Assembly (NCBI RefSeq): GCF_002081825.1 | Contig: NZ_MUKU01000026.1 | Location: 1 to 64,000, forward strand | From: Chromobacterium haemolyticum | GTDB lineage: Bacteria; Pseudomonadota; Gammaproteobacteria; Burkholderiales; Chromobacteriaceae | Length of the DNA stretch: 64,000 nucleotides | Reading direction: 5' to 3' | Shown: positions 47,053 to 55,326 of the stretch, piece by piece | Position numbering within the stretch: position 1 is the first letter of the stretch | Layout of the letters: every line of letters begins with the position of its first letter | Translations under genes and position numbers: made by a program | The notes under the pieces: generated by a model | Database searches by the model: none | What the model saw: the letters and a program-made list of their open reading frames with translations, nothing else | Told to the model about the DNA's origin: nothing

Positions 47053-47346
47053 GGGTAGTCTCCTTCTGGAATTCAACGGCCAATAATCGTTGCGGGCGGC
47101 GACTGGAGTTGCTTGGTGGTCGCCTGTTCTCTAGGGCGTCGTCGGGAGATGACGGCCCTGGGAATGGGTGCGGCTGGTTCTTGCGATGAGATGTTTACGG
47201 CATGGACGGCGACGGGATTCCGGCCGTTTCAGTCATGGCCCCATCGGGCTGAGGGGGCGCTTATACGTCATGCCCTGCGGCCGTAAACTGGCTTTTCGGC
47301 ATAATTAATGCAAAAGACATTGTGTGTTTGCGTTGAGTATGACGTA

Positions 47347-47389
47347 TTGACAATGTCGATGATAATAATAAAAATGATTATCATTTGCA
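47347..47389 (+). promoter_or_regulatory. Promoter and Fur box of the sigma factor/transport operon
   Basis: A perfect -35 TTGACA at 47347 is followed after 16 nt by the -10-like TAAAAA at 47369. The palindromic AAAATGATTATCATTTGCA at 47371-47389, close to the Fur consensus, overlaps the -10. Iron-bound Fur would block this promoter. The rest of the 360-nt divergent gap back to 47053 shows nothing else distinct. Confidence 0.75.
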
Positions 47390-47413
47390 AATTCAAGTGA
47401 AAAGGAGAGGGGC

Positions 47414-47983
47414 GTGGACAATGGCCCGATCACTTTTCAGTCGCAATTGCAGAGCTTGTACCTGGATCACCACGGCTGGCTGTGCGGTTTGCTGCAGCGC
47501 AAGTTGGGCAATCCAAACGATGCGACGGATCTGGCTCACGACATTTACCTGCACCTCATTCAGAAAGGGCGGATTCCGCCGGCGGATGAATCCCGTTGCC
47601 ACTTGGCGCAGATCGCCAAAGGCAAGGTGATTGATTTGCTGCGCCGCCGCCGCTTGGAGGCCAGCTATCTGGAAAGCCAGGCCCAGCAGCCGGAGCCGCG
47701 CGCGCAGTCGGAAGAGGCGCGCGCGCTGGTGAAGGAGGAGATCAAGGGGGTGGACCTGGCGCTGATGGGCAAGTCGTTCAAGGTGCGCCAGGCGCTGCTG
47801 CTGTCCCGGCTCAACGGCATGAGCTACGGCGATATCGCCGCGGAGCTTCAGGTGTCGGTGTCTTCGGTGGAGAAGTACGTTGCGCTGGGCCTGCAAGCCT
47901 GCCGGCGCAGCGTGGAGGCCGGCATGGAGCCGGGCGCGTGCAAGCAACAACCATTAATCCGTGTTGTAGAGGAGTTGTCATGA
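47414..47983 (+). CDS. ECF-type RNA polymerase sigma factor, FecI/PvdS-like
   Basis: 189 residues. Region 2 reads 'LQSLYLDHHGWLCGLLQRKLGNPNDATDLAHDIYLHLIQ' and region 4 'LSRLNGMSYGDIAAELQVSVSSVEKYVALGLQACRR', the helix-turn-helix of iron-starvation sigma factors. The GTG start has AAGGAG 6 nt upstream. No FecR-like anti-sigma gene is adjacent and the receptor in the locus lacks an N-terminal signalling domain, so this resembles PvdS-like control by Fur repression alone, although PvdS itself is held by a distant anti-sigma. It heads a seven-gene run whose neighbours overlap, and probably switches on the siderophore genes that lack their own strong promoter. Confidence 0.9.
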   Translation: MDNGPITFQSQLQSLYLDHHGWLCGLLQRKLGNPNDATDLAHDIYLHLIQKGRIPPADESRCHLAQIAKGKVIDLLRRRRLEASYLESQAQQPEPRAQSEEARALVKEEIKGVDLALMGKSFKVRQALLLSRLNGMSYGDIAAELQVSVSSVEKYVALGLQACRRSVEAGMEPGACKQQPLIRVVEELS

Positions 47984-49779
47984 GTGTTGAGGAAGAGGTT
48001 TTGGGAGAGGCCGCCGCCGCCGGGCCTATCGCCCGTGTGTTGGCGCCGATACGCGGCCGGCTGATCGCCGCCGGCCTGCTGGCGGGGCTGGGCGCCATGC
48101 TGAGCCTGGCGCCGCTGGCCGGCGTCGCCCATATCGCGCAGCTGGCGCTGGGCCAGGGCGCGGCCGCGCTGGGCGGCGATGACTTGTGGCGGGTGGTGGG
48201 CCTGAGCCTGCTCTGCCTGTTTGCCGGCATGACGCTGATCCTGGCCGGCGATGTGGTGGCCCACCTGGCGGACAACCGCATCACCGGCCTGCTGCGGCTG
48301 GCCATTACCCGCCGGCTGGCCAAGGTGCCGCTGGGCTGGTTCACCAGCCGCGCCTCGGGCGAGGTCAAGCAGGCGATGCACGACGATATCGGCATCCTGC
48401 ACAGCCTGACCGCCCATTTCTACACTACGCTGGGGCGCAGCGTGGGCGCGGTGCTGGCGTCCATCGTCTACATGTTTGCGATGGATTGGCGCATGGCCAT
48501 CGCCTCGCTGCTGCCCTTCCCGCTGTTCTTCCTGTTTTTCGCGCGGGCGCACAAGGCCAGCGCGGCCAATATGGAGAGCTTTGGCGCGGGCATGGCGCGC
48601 ATCAACAACGCGGTGGTGGAGTTCGTCAACGGCATTCCGGTGGTGAAGGCCTTTGGCGCGCAGCACAAGGCGCACGGCAGCTACCGCGCGGCGATAGACG
48701 CTTTCGCCAGCGCTTTCACGGATTTCACCCGGCCGCTGGTCAGCGCAATGGCCAACGCCAACGCCATCATCGCGCCGGTGTCGGTGCTGGGCGTGGTGCT
48801 GGCTTTTGGCGCGCTGATGGTGGGCCTGGGCTGGATCGCCCCGGTGGACGTCTTGCCCTTCGCCCTGGTGGCGCCGGGGCTGAGCTCGCCGCTCTTGATG
48901 CTGAGCTACATCACCCATGACCTTAACCACGCCACCGGCGCGGCCCAGCGCGTGCACGCGCTGCTGCAGACCCCGGTGCTGGAAACCGCCGCCGGCGCGG
49001 CGCGGCCGGCCGACGCCGAAATCCGCGTGGAAGGGCTGAGTTACGGTTATTCCGAGCAAGAGCCGGTGTTGTCCGGCATCGATTTCACGCTGGCTCCCGG
49101 CACGGTGACGGCCATCGTCGGCCCCTCCGGCGCCGGCAAGTCCACGCTGGCGCGGCTGCTGTTGCGCTTCTTCGACCCCAGCGCCGGGCGCATCACCCTG
49201 GGCGGCGTGGATTTGCGGCAGTTGGACAGCGCGGAGCTGTACCGGCGCATCGGCTTCGTCCTGCAGGACGTGCGCCTGATCCACGCCAGCGTGCGCGACA
49301 ACATCGCGCTGGGCCGGCCCTCGGCCAGCCAGGCGGAGATCGAAGAGGCCGCGCGCACCGCCAATATCCACGAACGCATTCTCAGCCTGCCGCGCGGCTA
49401 TGACTCGGTGATTGGCGAGGACGTGCAGTTCTCCGGCGGCGAGGCCCAGCGGCTGAGCATTGCCCGCGCGGTGTTGCTGGACCCGCCGGTGCTGGTGCTG
49501 GACGAGGCGACGGCGGCGGCCGACGCGGAAAACGAGGTGAAGCTGCAGCAGGCGCTGTCCGCCTTCGCCCGCGGCCGCACCCTGGTGGTGATCGCCCACC
49601 GGCTGGATACGGTGATGCAGGCGGACCAGATCCTGGTGGTGGACAAGGGCCGGCTGATTGAGCGCGGCCGCCATCAAGAGCTGCTGGCGCAGGGCGGCTG
49701 CTATGCGCGGTTGTGGGCGCAGGGCCATTACGGCAAGACCGGGGAAGTAGAACAGGAAGGATGGGTGCCGCAATGTTGA
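47980..49779 (+). CDS. ABC exporter half-transporter (siderophore export, BarA-like), first of pair
   Basis: 599 residues: a six-helix transmembrane domain followed by an ATPase domain. The ATPase has Walker A 'GPSGAGKSTLARLLLRFF', signature 'FSGGEAQRLSIARAVLL' (FSGGE instead of LSGGQ), Walker B 'VLVLDEATAA' and 'IAHRLDTV'. Such TM-NBD pairs next to siderophore synthetases (BarA/BarB in acinetobactin, YbtP/YbtQ in yersiniabactin) move siderophore or its iron complex. The start overlaps the sigma factor stop (ATGA) with AGAGGAG upstream. Confidence 0.9.
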   Translation: MSVEEEVLGEAAAAGPIARVLAPIRGRLIAAGLLAGLGAMLSLAPLAGVAHIAQLALGQGAAALGGDDLWRVVGLSLLCLFAGMTLILAGDVVAHLADNRITGLLRLAITRRLAKVPLGWFTSRASGEVKQAMHDDIGILHSLTAHFYTTLGRSVGAVLASIVYMFAMDWRMAIASLLPFPLFFLFFARAHKASAANMESFGAGMARINNAVVEFVNGIPVVKAFGAQHKAHGSYRAAIDAFASAFTDFTRPLVSAMANANAIIAPVSVLGVVLAFGALMVGLGWIAPVDVLPFALVAPGLSSPLLMLSYITHDLNHATGAAQRVHALLQTPVLETAAGAARPADAEIRVEGLSYGYSEQEPVLSGIDFTLAPGTVTAIVGPSGAGKSTLARLLLRFFDPSAGRITLGGVDLRQLDSAELYRRIGFVLQDVRLIHASVRDNIALGRPSASQAEIEEAARTANIHERILSLPRGYDSVIGEDVQFSGGEAQRLSIARAVLLDPPVLVLDEATAAADAENEVKLQQALSAFARGRTLVVIAHRLDTVMQADQILVVDKGRLIERGRHQELLAQGGCYARLWAQGHYGKTGEVEQEGWVPQC

Positions 49780-51542
49780 AAACTTTTATTCGGCTGCTGG
49801 GGGACGATGCGGCCAAATTGCGCCGCTACGCGTGGCTGACCTTGATTTACAGCCTGCTGTGCGGCGTGACCATTGTGCTGCTGGCGCCGGTGCTTAGCCA
49901 TTTGCTGGCCGGCGAGGCGCGCGCGGCCGGCATGTGGCTGGCGGCGCAGGCGCTGGGCGTGGCGCTGTGCTGGGGCCTGCGGCGCAAGGTGGAAAAAGCC
50001 GGCATCGCCGTTGGCATCGCCGTGCTGCAAGGCGGGCGCCACCGGCTGGCCGAGCATGTGGGCAGCCTGCCGGTGGGCTGGTTTAGCGCGGGCAACACCG
50101 CCCGGCTCAACCACATCGCCACTCAGGGCATGATGGAAATGGCCCAGCTGCCGGCCCATGTATTCACCCCGCTGTTTGTCGGCGTGGTGACGCCGGTGGT
50201 GGTGCTGGGCGCGCTGTTCGCCGTCAATCCGTTGATGGGCTGGGTGGGGCTGGCCAGCCTGCCTTGCCTGCTGCTGGTGTTTGGGCTGACCGCGCGGCTG
50301 AGCCAGCGCGCGGACCAGGCTTATCAGCAAAGCACGGCTCAGAGCAGCCAGCGCATGGTGGAGTTCGCGCAGGCCCAATCGGTGCTGCGCGCCTTTAACG
50401 GCGAAAGCGGCGGCACGCGTTTTCTGGAGCAGGCCATCGCCCAGCAGCAGCAATCCGGCCGGCATTTGATCCGGTTGTCGGCGCTGTCCTCGGTGCTCAA
50501 TGTGTGGGCGGTGCAGGCCAGCTTCGCCGCGCTGTTGCTGGTGGCCGCCTTGTGGCTGGGCGACCACGCCGGCCTGGGCCTGACCCCGGCCACGGTGATT
50601 CCGGCGCTGGTGGCGTTGATGCTGATGAGCCGCTTCATCGACCCGCTGCTGGATGTGGCCGGCTACAGCGAGGTATTGCGCGGCGCGCGCGGCCAGTTGC
50701 AGGCGGTGGCCAAGCTGTTTGAGGTGGCGCCCATGGCGGAACCGGCCCGTTCCGGCGCGCCGGCGGACGCCTCGGTGGAGCTGAACCGGGTGAGCTTCCG
50801 CTACGGGCCGGAGCAGGCGCCGGTGCTGAACGGGCTCAACCTGCGCATAGCGCCGGGCAGCATGACCGCGCTGGTGGGCGCGTCCGGCTCCGGCAAAACC
50901 ACTTTGCTGCGCTTGATCGCCCGTTTCTTCGACGTGGACCAGGGCGAAGTGAAAGTGGGCGGCGTGGATGTCCGCGATCTGTCCAGCGAACGGCTGGCCG
51001 GCCAGATCAGCCAGATCTTCCAGGACGCCTATCTGTTCCAGGGCAGCATTGGCGACAACATCCGCATCGGCAAGCCGGACGCCAGCGACGCCGAAGTGTT
51101 GGCGGCGGCCCGGCTGGCCGGCGTGGAGGAAATCATCGAGCGGCTGCCGCAGGGCCTGGACACCGCGGTGGGCGAGGGCGGCGCGCGCTTGTCCGGCGGC
51201 GAGCGCCAGCGCATTTCCATTGCGCGCGCGCTGATCAAGGACGCGCCCATCCTGCTGGTGGATGAAGCCACAGCGGCGCTGGACACCGAAAACCAAGCCG
51301 CCATCGCCCAGGCGCTGGCGCGGCTGCGCGGCAAACGCACCCTGATCGTCATCGCCCACCAGCTGTCCACGGTGGAGATGGCGGACCAGATCGTGGTGTT
51401 GGAGGACGGCAAGGTGCGCGAGCAAGGCAGCCATGCCGAGCTGAGCGCGCGCTCCGGCCTCTACGCTCATTTCCTGGAGCAGCGCAGAAGCGCCAAGGGC
51501 TGGCGCATCACCGCGGCGCCCGTCGCAGAGGCCGTGTCTTGA
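49773..51542 (+). CDS. ABC exporter half-transporter (siderophore export, BarB-like), second of pair
   Basis: 589 residues with the same TM-NBD order. Walker A is 'GASGSGKTTLLRLIARFF', the signature is 'LSGGERQRISIARALIK', Walker B is 'ILLVDEATAALD', and 'IAHQLSTVE' is the H-loop (His followed by Gln rather than Arg). It overlaps the first half-transporter by 7 nt, so the two very probably form a heterodimer. The start is set at the ATG giving MLKTFIRLL; another in-frame ATG 12 nt earlier sits directly on the AGGAAGG ribosome binding site. Confidence 0.9.
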   Translation: MLKTFIRLLGDDAAKLRRYAWLTLIYSLLCGVTIVLLAPVLSHLLAGEARAAGMWLAAQALGVALCWGLRRKVEKAGIAVGIAVLQGGRHRLAEHVGSLPVGWFSAGNTARLNHIATQGMMEMAQLPAHVFTPLFVGVVTPVVVLGALFAVNPLMGWVGLASLPCLLLVFGLTARLSQRADQAYQQSTAQSSQRMVEFAQAQSVLRAFNGESGGTRFLEQAIAQQQQSGRHLIRLSALSSVLNVWAVQASFAALLLVAALWLGDHAGLGLTPATVIPALVALMLMSRFIDPLLDVAGYSEVLRGARGQLQAVAKLFEVAPMAEPARSGAPADASVELNRVSFRYGPEQAPVLNGLNLRIAPGSMTALVGASGSGKTTLLRLIARFFDVDQGEVKVGGVDVRDLSSERLAGQISQIFQDAYLFQGSIGDNIRIGKPDASDAEVLAAARLAGVEEIIERLPQGLDTAVGEGGARLSGGERQRISIARALIKDAPILLVDEATAALDTENQAAIAQALARLRGKRTLIVIAHQLSTVEMADQIVVLEDGKVREQGSHAELSARSGLYAHFLEQRRSAKGWRITAAPVAEAVS

Positions 51543-52483
51543 AACGACTTGCCTTGCCGCTGCTGCTCTTGGCTTGCAGCGGCCTGTCTTTGATGGTGGG
51601 GGCCAAGCAGATGGCCTGGACCGGGCCGCTGGCCCTGTCCGACGACAGTTGGCTGACCCTCACCGCCAGCCGGTTGCCGCGCTTGGCGGCGCTGCTGCTG
51701 GTGGGGGTGGGGCTGTCGGTGTGCGGGGTGATTTTGCAGCAGATCGTGCGCAACCGTTTTGTGGAGCCGGCCACTTCCGGCGGGCTGGACGCGGCCAAGC
51801 TGGGCATTCTGGTGGGGCTGAGTTTGGTCCCGGAGGCCGGCAACCTGGGACGGATGCTGTTTGCGCTGGCTTTCTGTTTTGCGTCCAGCCTGGTCTTCAT
51901 CGCCATCATCCGCCGCATCCAGTTCAAGAACACCGTGCTGGTGCCGGTGATAGGGCTGATGTACGGCAGCGTGCTCAGCGCCGTGGCCGAGTTCTACGCC
52001 TACCGCCACAACATCCTGCAAAGCATGCAGGGCTGGCTGCTGGGCGATTTTTCCAAGATCGTCGAAGGCAATTACGAGATCGTCTACCTGATCCTGCCCA
52101 TCGTCGCGCTGGCTTATTGCTACGCCCACCGCTTCACCGTGCTGGGCATGGGCGAGGAGATGGCCGCCAGCCTGGGCCTGAGCTACGCGGCCACCGCGGC
52201 GCTAGGCCTGGTGCTGGTGGCGGTGACGGTGGCCGCCACCGTCATCACCGTGGGCGCCATTCCCTTTGTCGGCCTGGTCATTCCCAATCTGGTGGCGCTG
52301 CGCTGGGGCGAGAACCTGCAGCGCACGCTGCCCATCGTCGCCGCCTGCGGCGCCTTGTTGATGTTGGTCTGCGACATCATAGGCCGCCTGCTGATCTACC
52401 CGTTTGAAGTGCCCATCGGCCTGACCGCGGGCAGCGTGGGCGGCGTCCTGTTCCTGATGATGATTCTATGGAAGCACAAATGA
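51539..52483 (+). CDS. FecCD-family siderophore permease, first subunit (FatD/BauD-like)
   Basis: 314 residues, around nine to ten membrane segments, of the BtuC/FecCD family that imports ferric siderophores through the inner membrane. 'GVGLSVCGVILQQIVRNRFVEPATSGGLDAAKLG' and 'GAIPFVGLVIPNLVALRWGENLQRTLP' are the characteristic stretches; the latter is the cytoplasmic loop that contacts the ATPase. The start is TTG within the stop overlap of the exporter gene, with AGAGG 7 nt before it. Confidence 0.9.
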   Translation: MKRLALPLLLLACSGLSLMVGAKQMAWTGPLALSDDSWLTLTASRLPRLAALLLVGVGLSVCGVILQQIVRNRFVEPATSGGLDAAKLGILVGLSLVPEAGNLGRMLFALAFCFASSLVFIAIIRRIQFKNTVLVPVIGLMYGSVLSAVAEFYAYRHNILQSMQGWLLGDFSKIVEGNYEIVYLILPIVALAYCYAHRFTVLGMGEEMAASLGLSYAATAALGLVLVAVTVAATVITVGAIPFVGLVIPNLVALRWGENLQRTLPIVAACGALLMLVCDIIGRLLIYPFEVPIGLTAGSVGGVLFLMMILWKHK

Positions 52484-53430
52484 GGGACGCCCTGATCCGC
52501 CGCGGCGTCTGGGCGCTGGCGGCGGCGCTGGCGCTCGTGTTCCTGCTGCTGGGCTCCGGCCTGGATTTCGATTACGTGATTCCCAACCGCCTGATCCGCC
52601 TGGCGGCGATGGGGGTGGCCGGCGTCTGTATCGCCGTGTCCGCGCTGACCTTCCAGACGCTGACCGGCAACCGCATCCTGACCCCGGCCATCATGGGTTA
52701 CGAGGCGATCTACCTATTGCTGCAGGCGCTGCTGGTATTGCTGCTGGGCGCGCAAAGCCTGGCGCTGCTGGGCCGCCACGGCAACGCGCTGCTGTCCATC
52801 GCGGTGATGCTGGCCTATTCCTGGGCCTTGCACCGCGCGCTGTTCCGCAAGGAGCGCAACGATCTCTACCTGCTGTTGCTGAGCGGCCTGGTGCTGACCA
52901 TGGTGCTGGGCACCTTTACCCAGTTCATCCAGCTCAAGACCAGCCCGGGCGAGTTCGCCATCCTGCAGGGCTTCAGCTACGCCTCCTTCAACCGGGTCCA
53001 GCCCGGGGCGCTGCTGTTCGCCGCGCTGCTGACCGCGGCCGCGGCCTGGCTGGTGAGCCGGCGGCTGGCGGTGCTGGACGTGCTGCTGCTGGGGCGAGAG
53101 CAGGCTATCTCCCTGGGCGTGGATTACCCCGGCAATGTGCGCATGCAGCTGGCGCTGATCGCGGTGCTGGCGGCGGTGTCCACCAGCCTGGTGGGGCCCA
53201 CCGCCTTCATGGGCGTTTTCGTGGCCAACATCACTTACGCGCTGGCGCGCACCTTCCGGCACCGGGTCACGCTGCCCATGGCCTGCGCCATTGCCATCGC
53301 CATTTTTATTGCTGCCCAACTGCTGGTGGAGCAGCTGTTCAATTACAAAACCACCGTCAGCATCCTGGTCAACCTGGTGTGCGGCGCCTATTTCCTGGCG
53401 CTGATGGTGCGTAGCAGAGGACATGCATGA
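52468..53430 (+). CDS. FecCD-family siderophore permease, second subunit (FatC/BauC-like)
   Basis: 320 residues, polytopic, with 'GVCIAVSALTFQTLTGNRILTPAIMGYEAIYLLLQ' and 'VGPTAFMGVFVANITYALARTFRHRVTLP' as family landmarks. It forms the heterodimeric channel with the preceding permease, whose gene it overlaps by 16 nt. An ATG 12 nt further in is a possible start. As in FatC, the loop sequence differs enough from the first subunit to suggest a fixed heterodimer. Confidence 0.9.
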   Translation: MEAQMRDALIRRGVWALAAALALVFLLLGSGLDFDYVIPNRLIRLAAMGVAGVCIAVSALTFQTLTGNRILTPAIMGYEAIYLLLQALLVLLLGAQSLALLGRHGNALLSIAVMLAYSWALHRALFRKERNDLYLLLLSGLVLTMVLGTFTQFIQLKTSPGEFAILQGFSYASFNRVQPGALLFAALLTAAAAWLVSRRLAVLDVLLLGREQAISLGVDYPGNVRMQLALIAVLAAVSTSLVGPTAFMGVFVANITYALARTFRHRVTLPMACAIAIAIFIAAQLLVEQLFNYKTTVSILVNLVCGAYFLALMVRSRGHA

Positions 53431-54209
53431 TCACGCTTGAGCGCGTCTACAAGGCCTATGGCGACAAACAAGTGCTGCGCGACGTCAATCTCAGTTTTCC
53501 CTCCCGGCAAGTCACCTCGCTGATCGGCCCCAACGGGGCCGGCAAGAGCACGCTGCTGATGTCCATCGCCCGGCTGCTGAAGCCCAGCGCCGGCCGCATC
53601 CTGATGGACGGCGAGGAGATAGAGCGGATCCCGCTGCGCAGCTACGCCAAGCGCGTTGCCACCTTGCGCCAGCATCCCAATATCGGCCTGCGCCTGACGG
53701 TGGAGGAACTGGTGGGCTTTGGCCGCTTTCCCTACAGCCAGGGCCTGCTGAGCCAGGACGACCGCCGTGCGGTGGACGAGGCGTTGGCCTTCCTGGAGTT
53801 GGAGCCGCTGCGCGCCCGCTATCTGGACGAGCTTAGCGGCGGCCAGCGGCAGATGGCTTTTTTGGCGATGAGCATCGCCCAGCAGTCCGACTACCTGCTG
53901 CTGGACGAGCCGCTCAACAACCTGGACATGAAGCACGCGGTGCACATCATGCAGGCCATACGCCGGCTGAGCGAGGAACAAGGCCGCACCGTGATCCTGG
54001 TGGTGCACGACATCAATTTCGCCGCCAATTACTCGGACCACATCGTCGCGATGAAGGCGGGCGCGGTGCATGGCTGCGGCCCGGTGGCCGAGGTGGTCAC
54101 CCAGGCGCGGCTGCGCGATCTCTACGGCCTGGCCGTGGACATCCTGCCCAGCGAGCGCGGCTTCGTCTGCAATTACTTCAATCCCTCACCCACTGGAGAA
54201 ACCGTATGA
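53427..54209 (+). CDS. Ferric siderophore ABC transporter ATP-binding protein (BauE/FatE-like)
   Basis: 260 residues of the FepC/FecE ATPase family. Walker A is 'GPNGAGKSTLLMSIARLL', the Q-loop lies in 'VATLRQHPNI', the signature is 'LSGGQRQMAFLAMSIAQ', Walker B is 'YLLLDEPLNNLDM' and the H-loop 'VVHDINFA'. It overlaps both the permease and the binding-protein genes by 4 nt, making one transport operon. Confidence 0.95.
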   Translation: MITLERVYKAYGDKQVLRDVNLSFPSRQVTSLIGPNGAGKSTLLMSIARLLKPSAGRILMDGEEIERIPLRSYAKRVATLRQHPNIGLRLTVEELVGFGRFPYSQGLLSQDDRRAVDEALAFLELEPLRARYLDELSGGQRQMAFLAMSIAQQSDYLLLDEPLNNLDMKHAVHIMQAIRRLSEEQGRTVILVVHDINFAANYSDHIVAMKAGAVHGCGPVAEVVTQARLRDLYGLAVDILPSERGFVCNYFNPSPTGETV

Positions 54210-55195
54210 GCATTCATAAGACGCCGCGCGCGCGCGCCGCCCTGCTGGCGCTGGCCGTGGCCGGCGGCCTGCTGGGCTGCGACGCCCGGCAGGCCAAATC
54301 CGAAACCGCCGCCGCGCCGACGGCCCAGGCCGCCTACGCCCCGCTCACCGTCAAGCACGAGCTGGGCACCACGCAGATCAACAAGCGGCCGGAGCGGGTG
54401 GTGGCCTTCGACATGAGCGAGCTGGACGCGCTGGACCAACTGGGCGCGCCGGTGGCGGGCATCTCCAAGGACTATGTGGCCGGCTTCCTGAAGAAGTACG
54501 AGCAGGACCCCAAGGTGATGGACGTGGGCACCACCATCCAGCCTAATCTGGAGCGGTTGCACGCCCTCAAGCCGGACCTGATCCTGATCTCCCCGCTGCA
54601 GGCGCAAAGCTATCCGGAGCTGAGCCGCATCGCGCCGACACTGCATTACGACATCGACCTCAACAACCGCCCCGGCCACACCCTGGACACGGCCAAGGAG
54701 CATTTGCTGACCCTGGGCCGGATTTTGGGCAAGGAGGCGCTGGCGCGCGAGAAAGCCGGCGAGATCGACGCCAAGATCAAGCAGGTGCGCGAGGTGACCG
54801 CCGGCCGCCCGGAGAAGGCCTTGATCGTGCTGCACAACAACGGCGCTTTCACCTCCTACGGCGTGCGTTCGCGCTACGGTTACATCTTCGACACCCTGGG
54901 GGTGAAGCCGGCCAGCAATGAGACCAGCAGCGGCCTGCACGGCCAGCCCATCTCCAATGAATTCATCCAGCAGGCGGACCCGGACATCTTGTACGTGATA
55001 GACCGCACCGCGGTGATGGAGCGGCGGCCGGCCCTGAACCTGAAAACCCTGGACAACCCGCTGTTGCGGCAGACCAAGGCCTGGCGCAATGGCAAGGTGA
55101 TCTTCGCCGACGCCGAGACCTGGTATCTGTGCACCGCCAGCCTGAGTTGCCTGAACCGGATTGGGGATGAGGTGATCAAGGGCTATCGTAGTTAA
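54206..55195 (+). CDS. Siderophore-binding lipoprotein of the ABC importer (BauB/FatB-like)
   Basis: 329 residues. The N-terminal signal 'ALLALAVAGGLLGC' ends in a lipobox with Cys as first mature residue, so it is likely a lipoprotein, as FatB is in anguibactin uptake. The mature part is a two-lobed type III binding protein (peripla_BP_2): 'RPERVVAFDMSELDALDQLG', 'PDLILISPLQAQSYPELSRIAPTLHYD', 'PDILYVIDRTAV'. It would pass the ferric siderophore from the outer-membrane receptor to the permease. Confidence 0.93.
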   Translation: MSIHKTPRARAALLALAVAGGLLGCDARQAKSETAAAPTAQAAYAPLTVKHELGTTQINKRPERVVAFDMSELDALDQLGAPVAGISKDYVAGFLKKYEQDPKVMDVGTTIQPNLERLHALKPDLILISPLQAQSYPELSRIAPTLHYDIDLNNRPGHTLDTAKEHLLTLGRILGKEALAREKAGEIDAKIKQVREVTAGRPEKALIVLHNNGAFTSYGVRSRYGYIFDTLGVKPASNETSSGLHGQPISNEFIQQADPDILYVIDRTAVMERRPALNLKTLDNPLLRQTKAWRNGKVIFADAETWYLCTASLSCLNRIGDEVIKGYRS

Positions 55196-55232
55196 ACCTG
55201 TCGCGGCGCAACCTGACTTGACGGTGTGCTAT

Positions 55233-55251
55233 CAAAAATGATTTTCATTTC
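55233..55251 (+). promoter_or_regulatory. Fur-like box before the TonB-dependent receptor
   Basis: CAAAAATGATTTTCATTTC contains the inverted core AAATGA/TCATTT of a Fur site. It lies about 75 nt before the receptor ATG, with a TTGACG at 55218 that may be the -35 of a separate promoter. Confidence 0.6.
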
Positions 55252-55326
55252 TATTTGAGGGTTTCGCACTTTGCTTCGGAATACATAGTGAAGTGAAACA
55301 ATCTCCTCACGTAGAAAGGAATCTGG

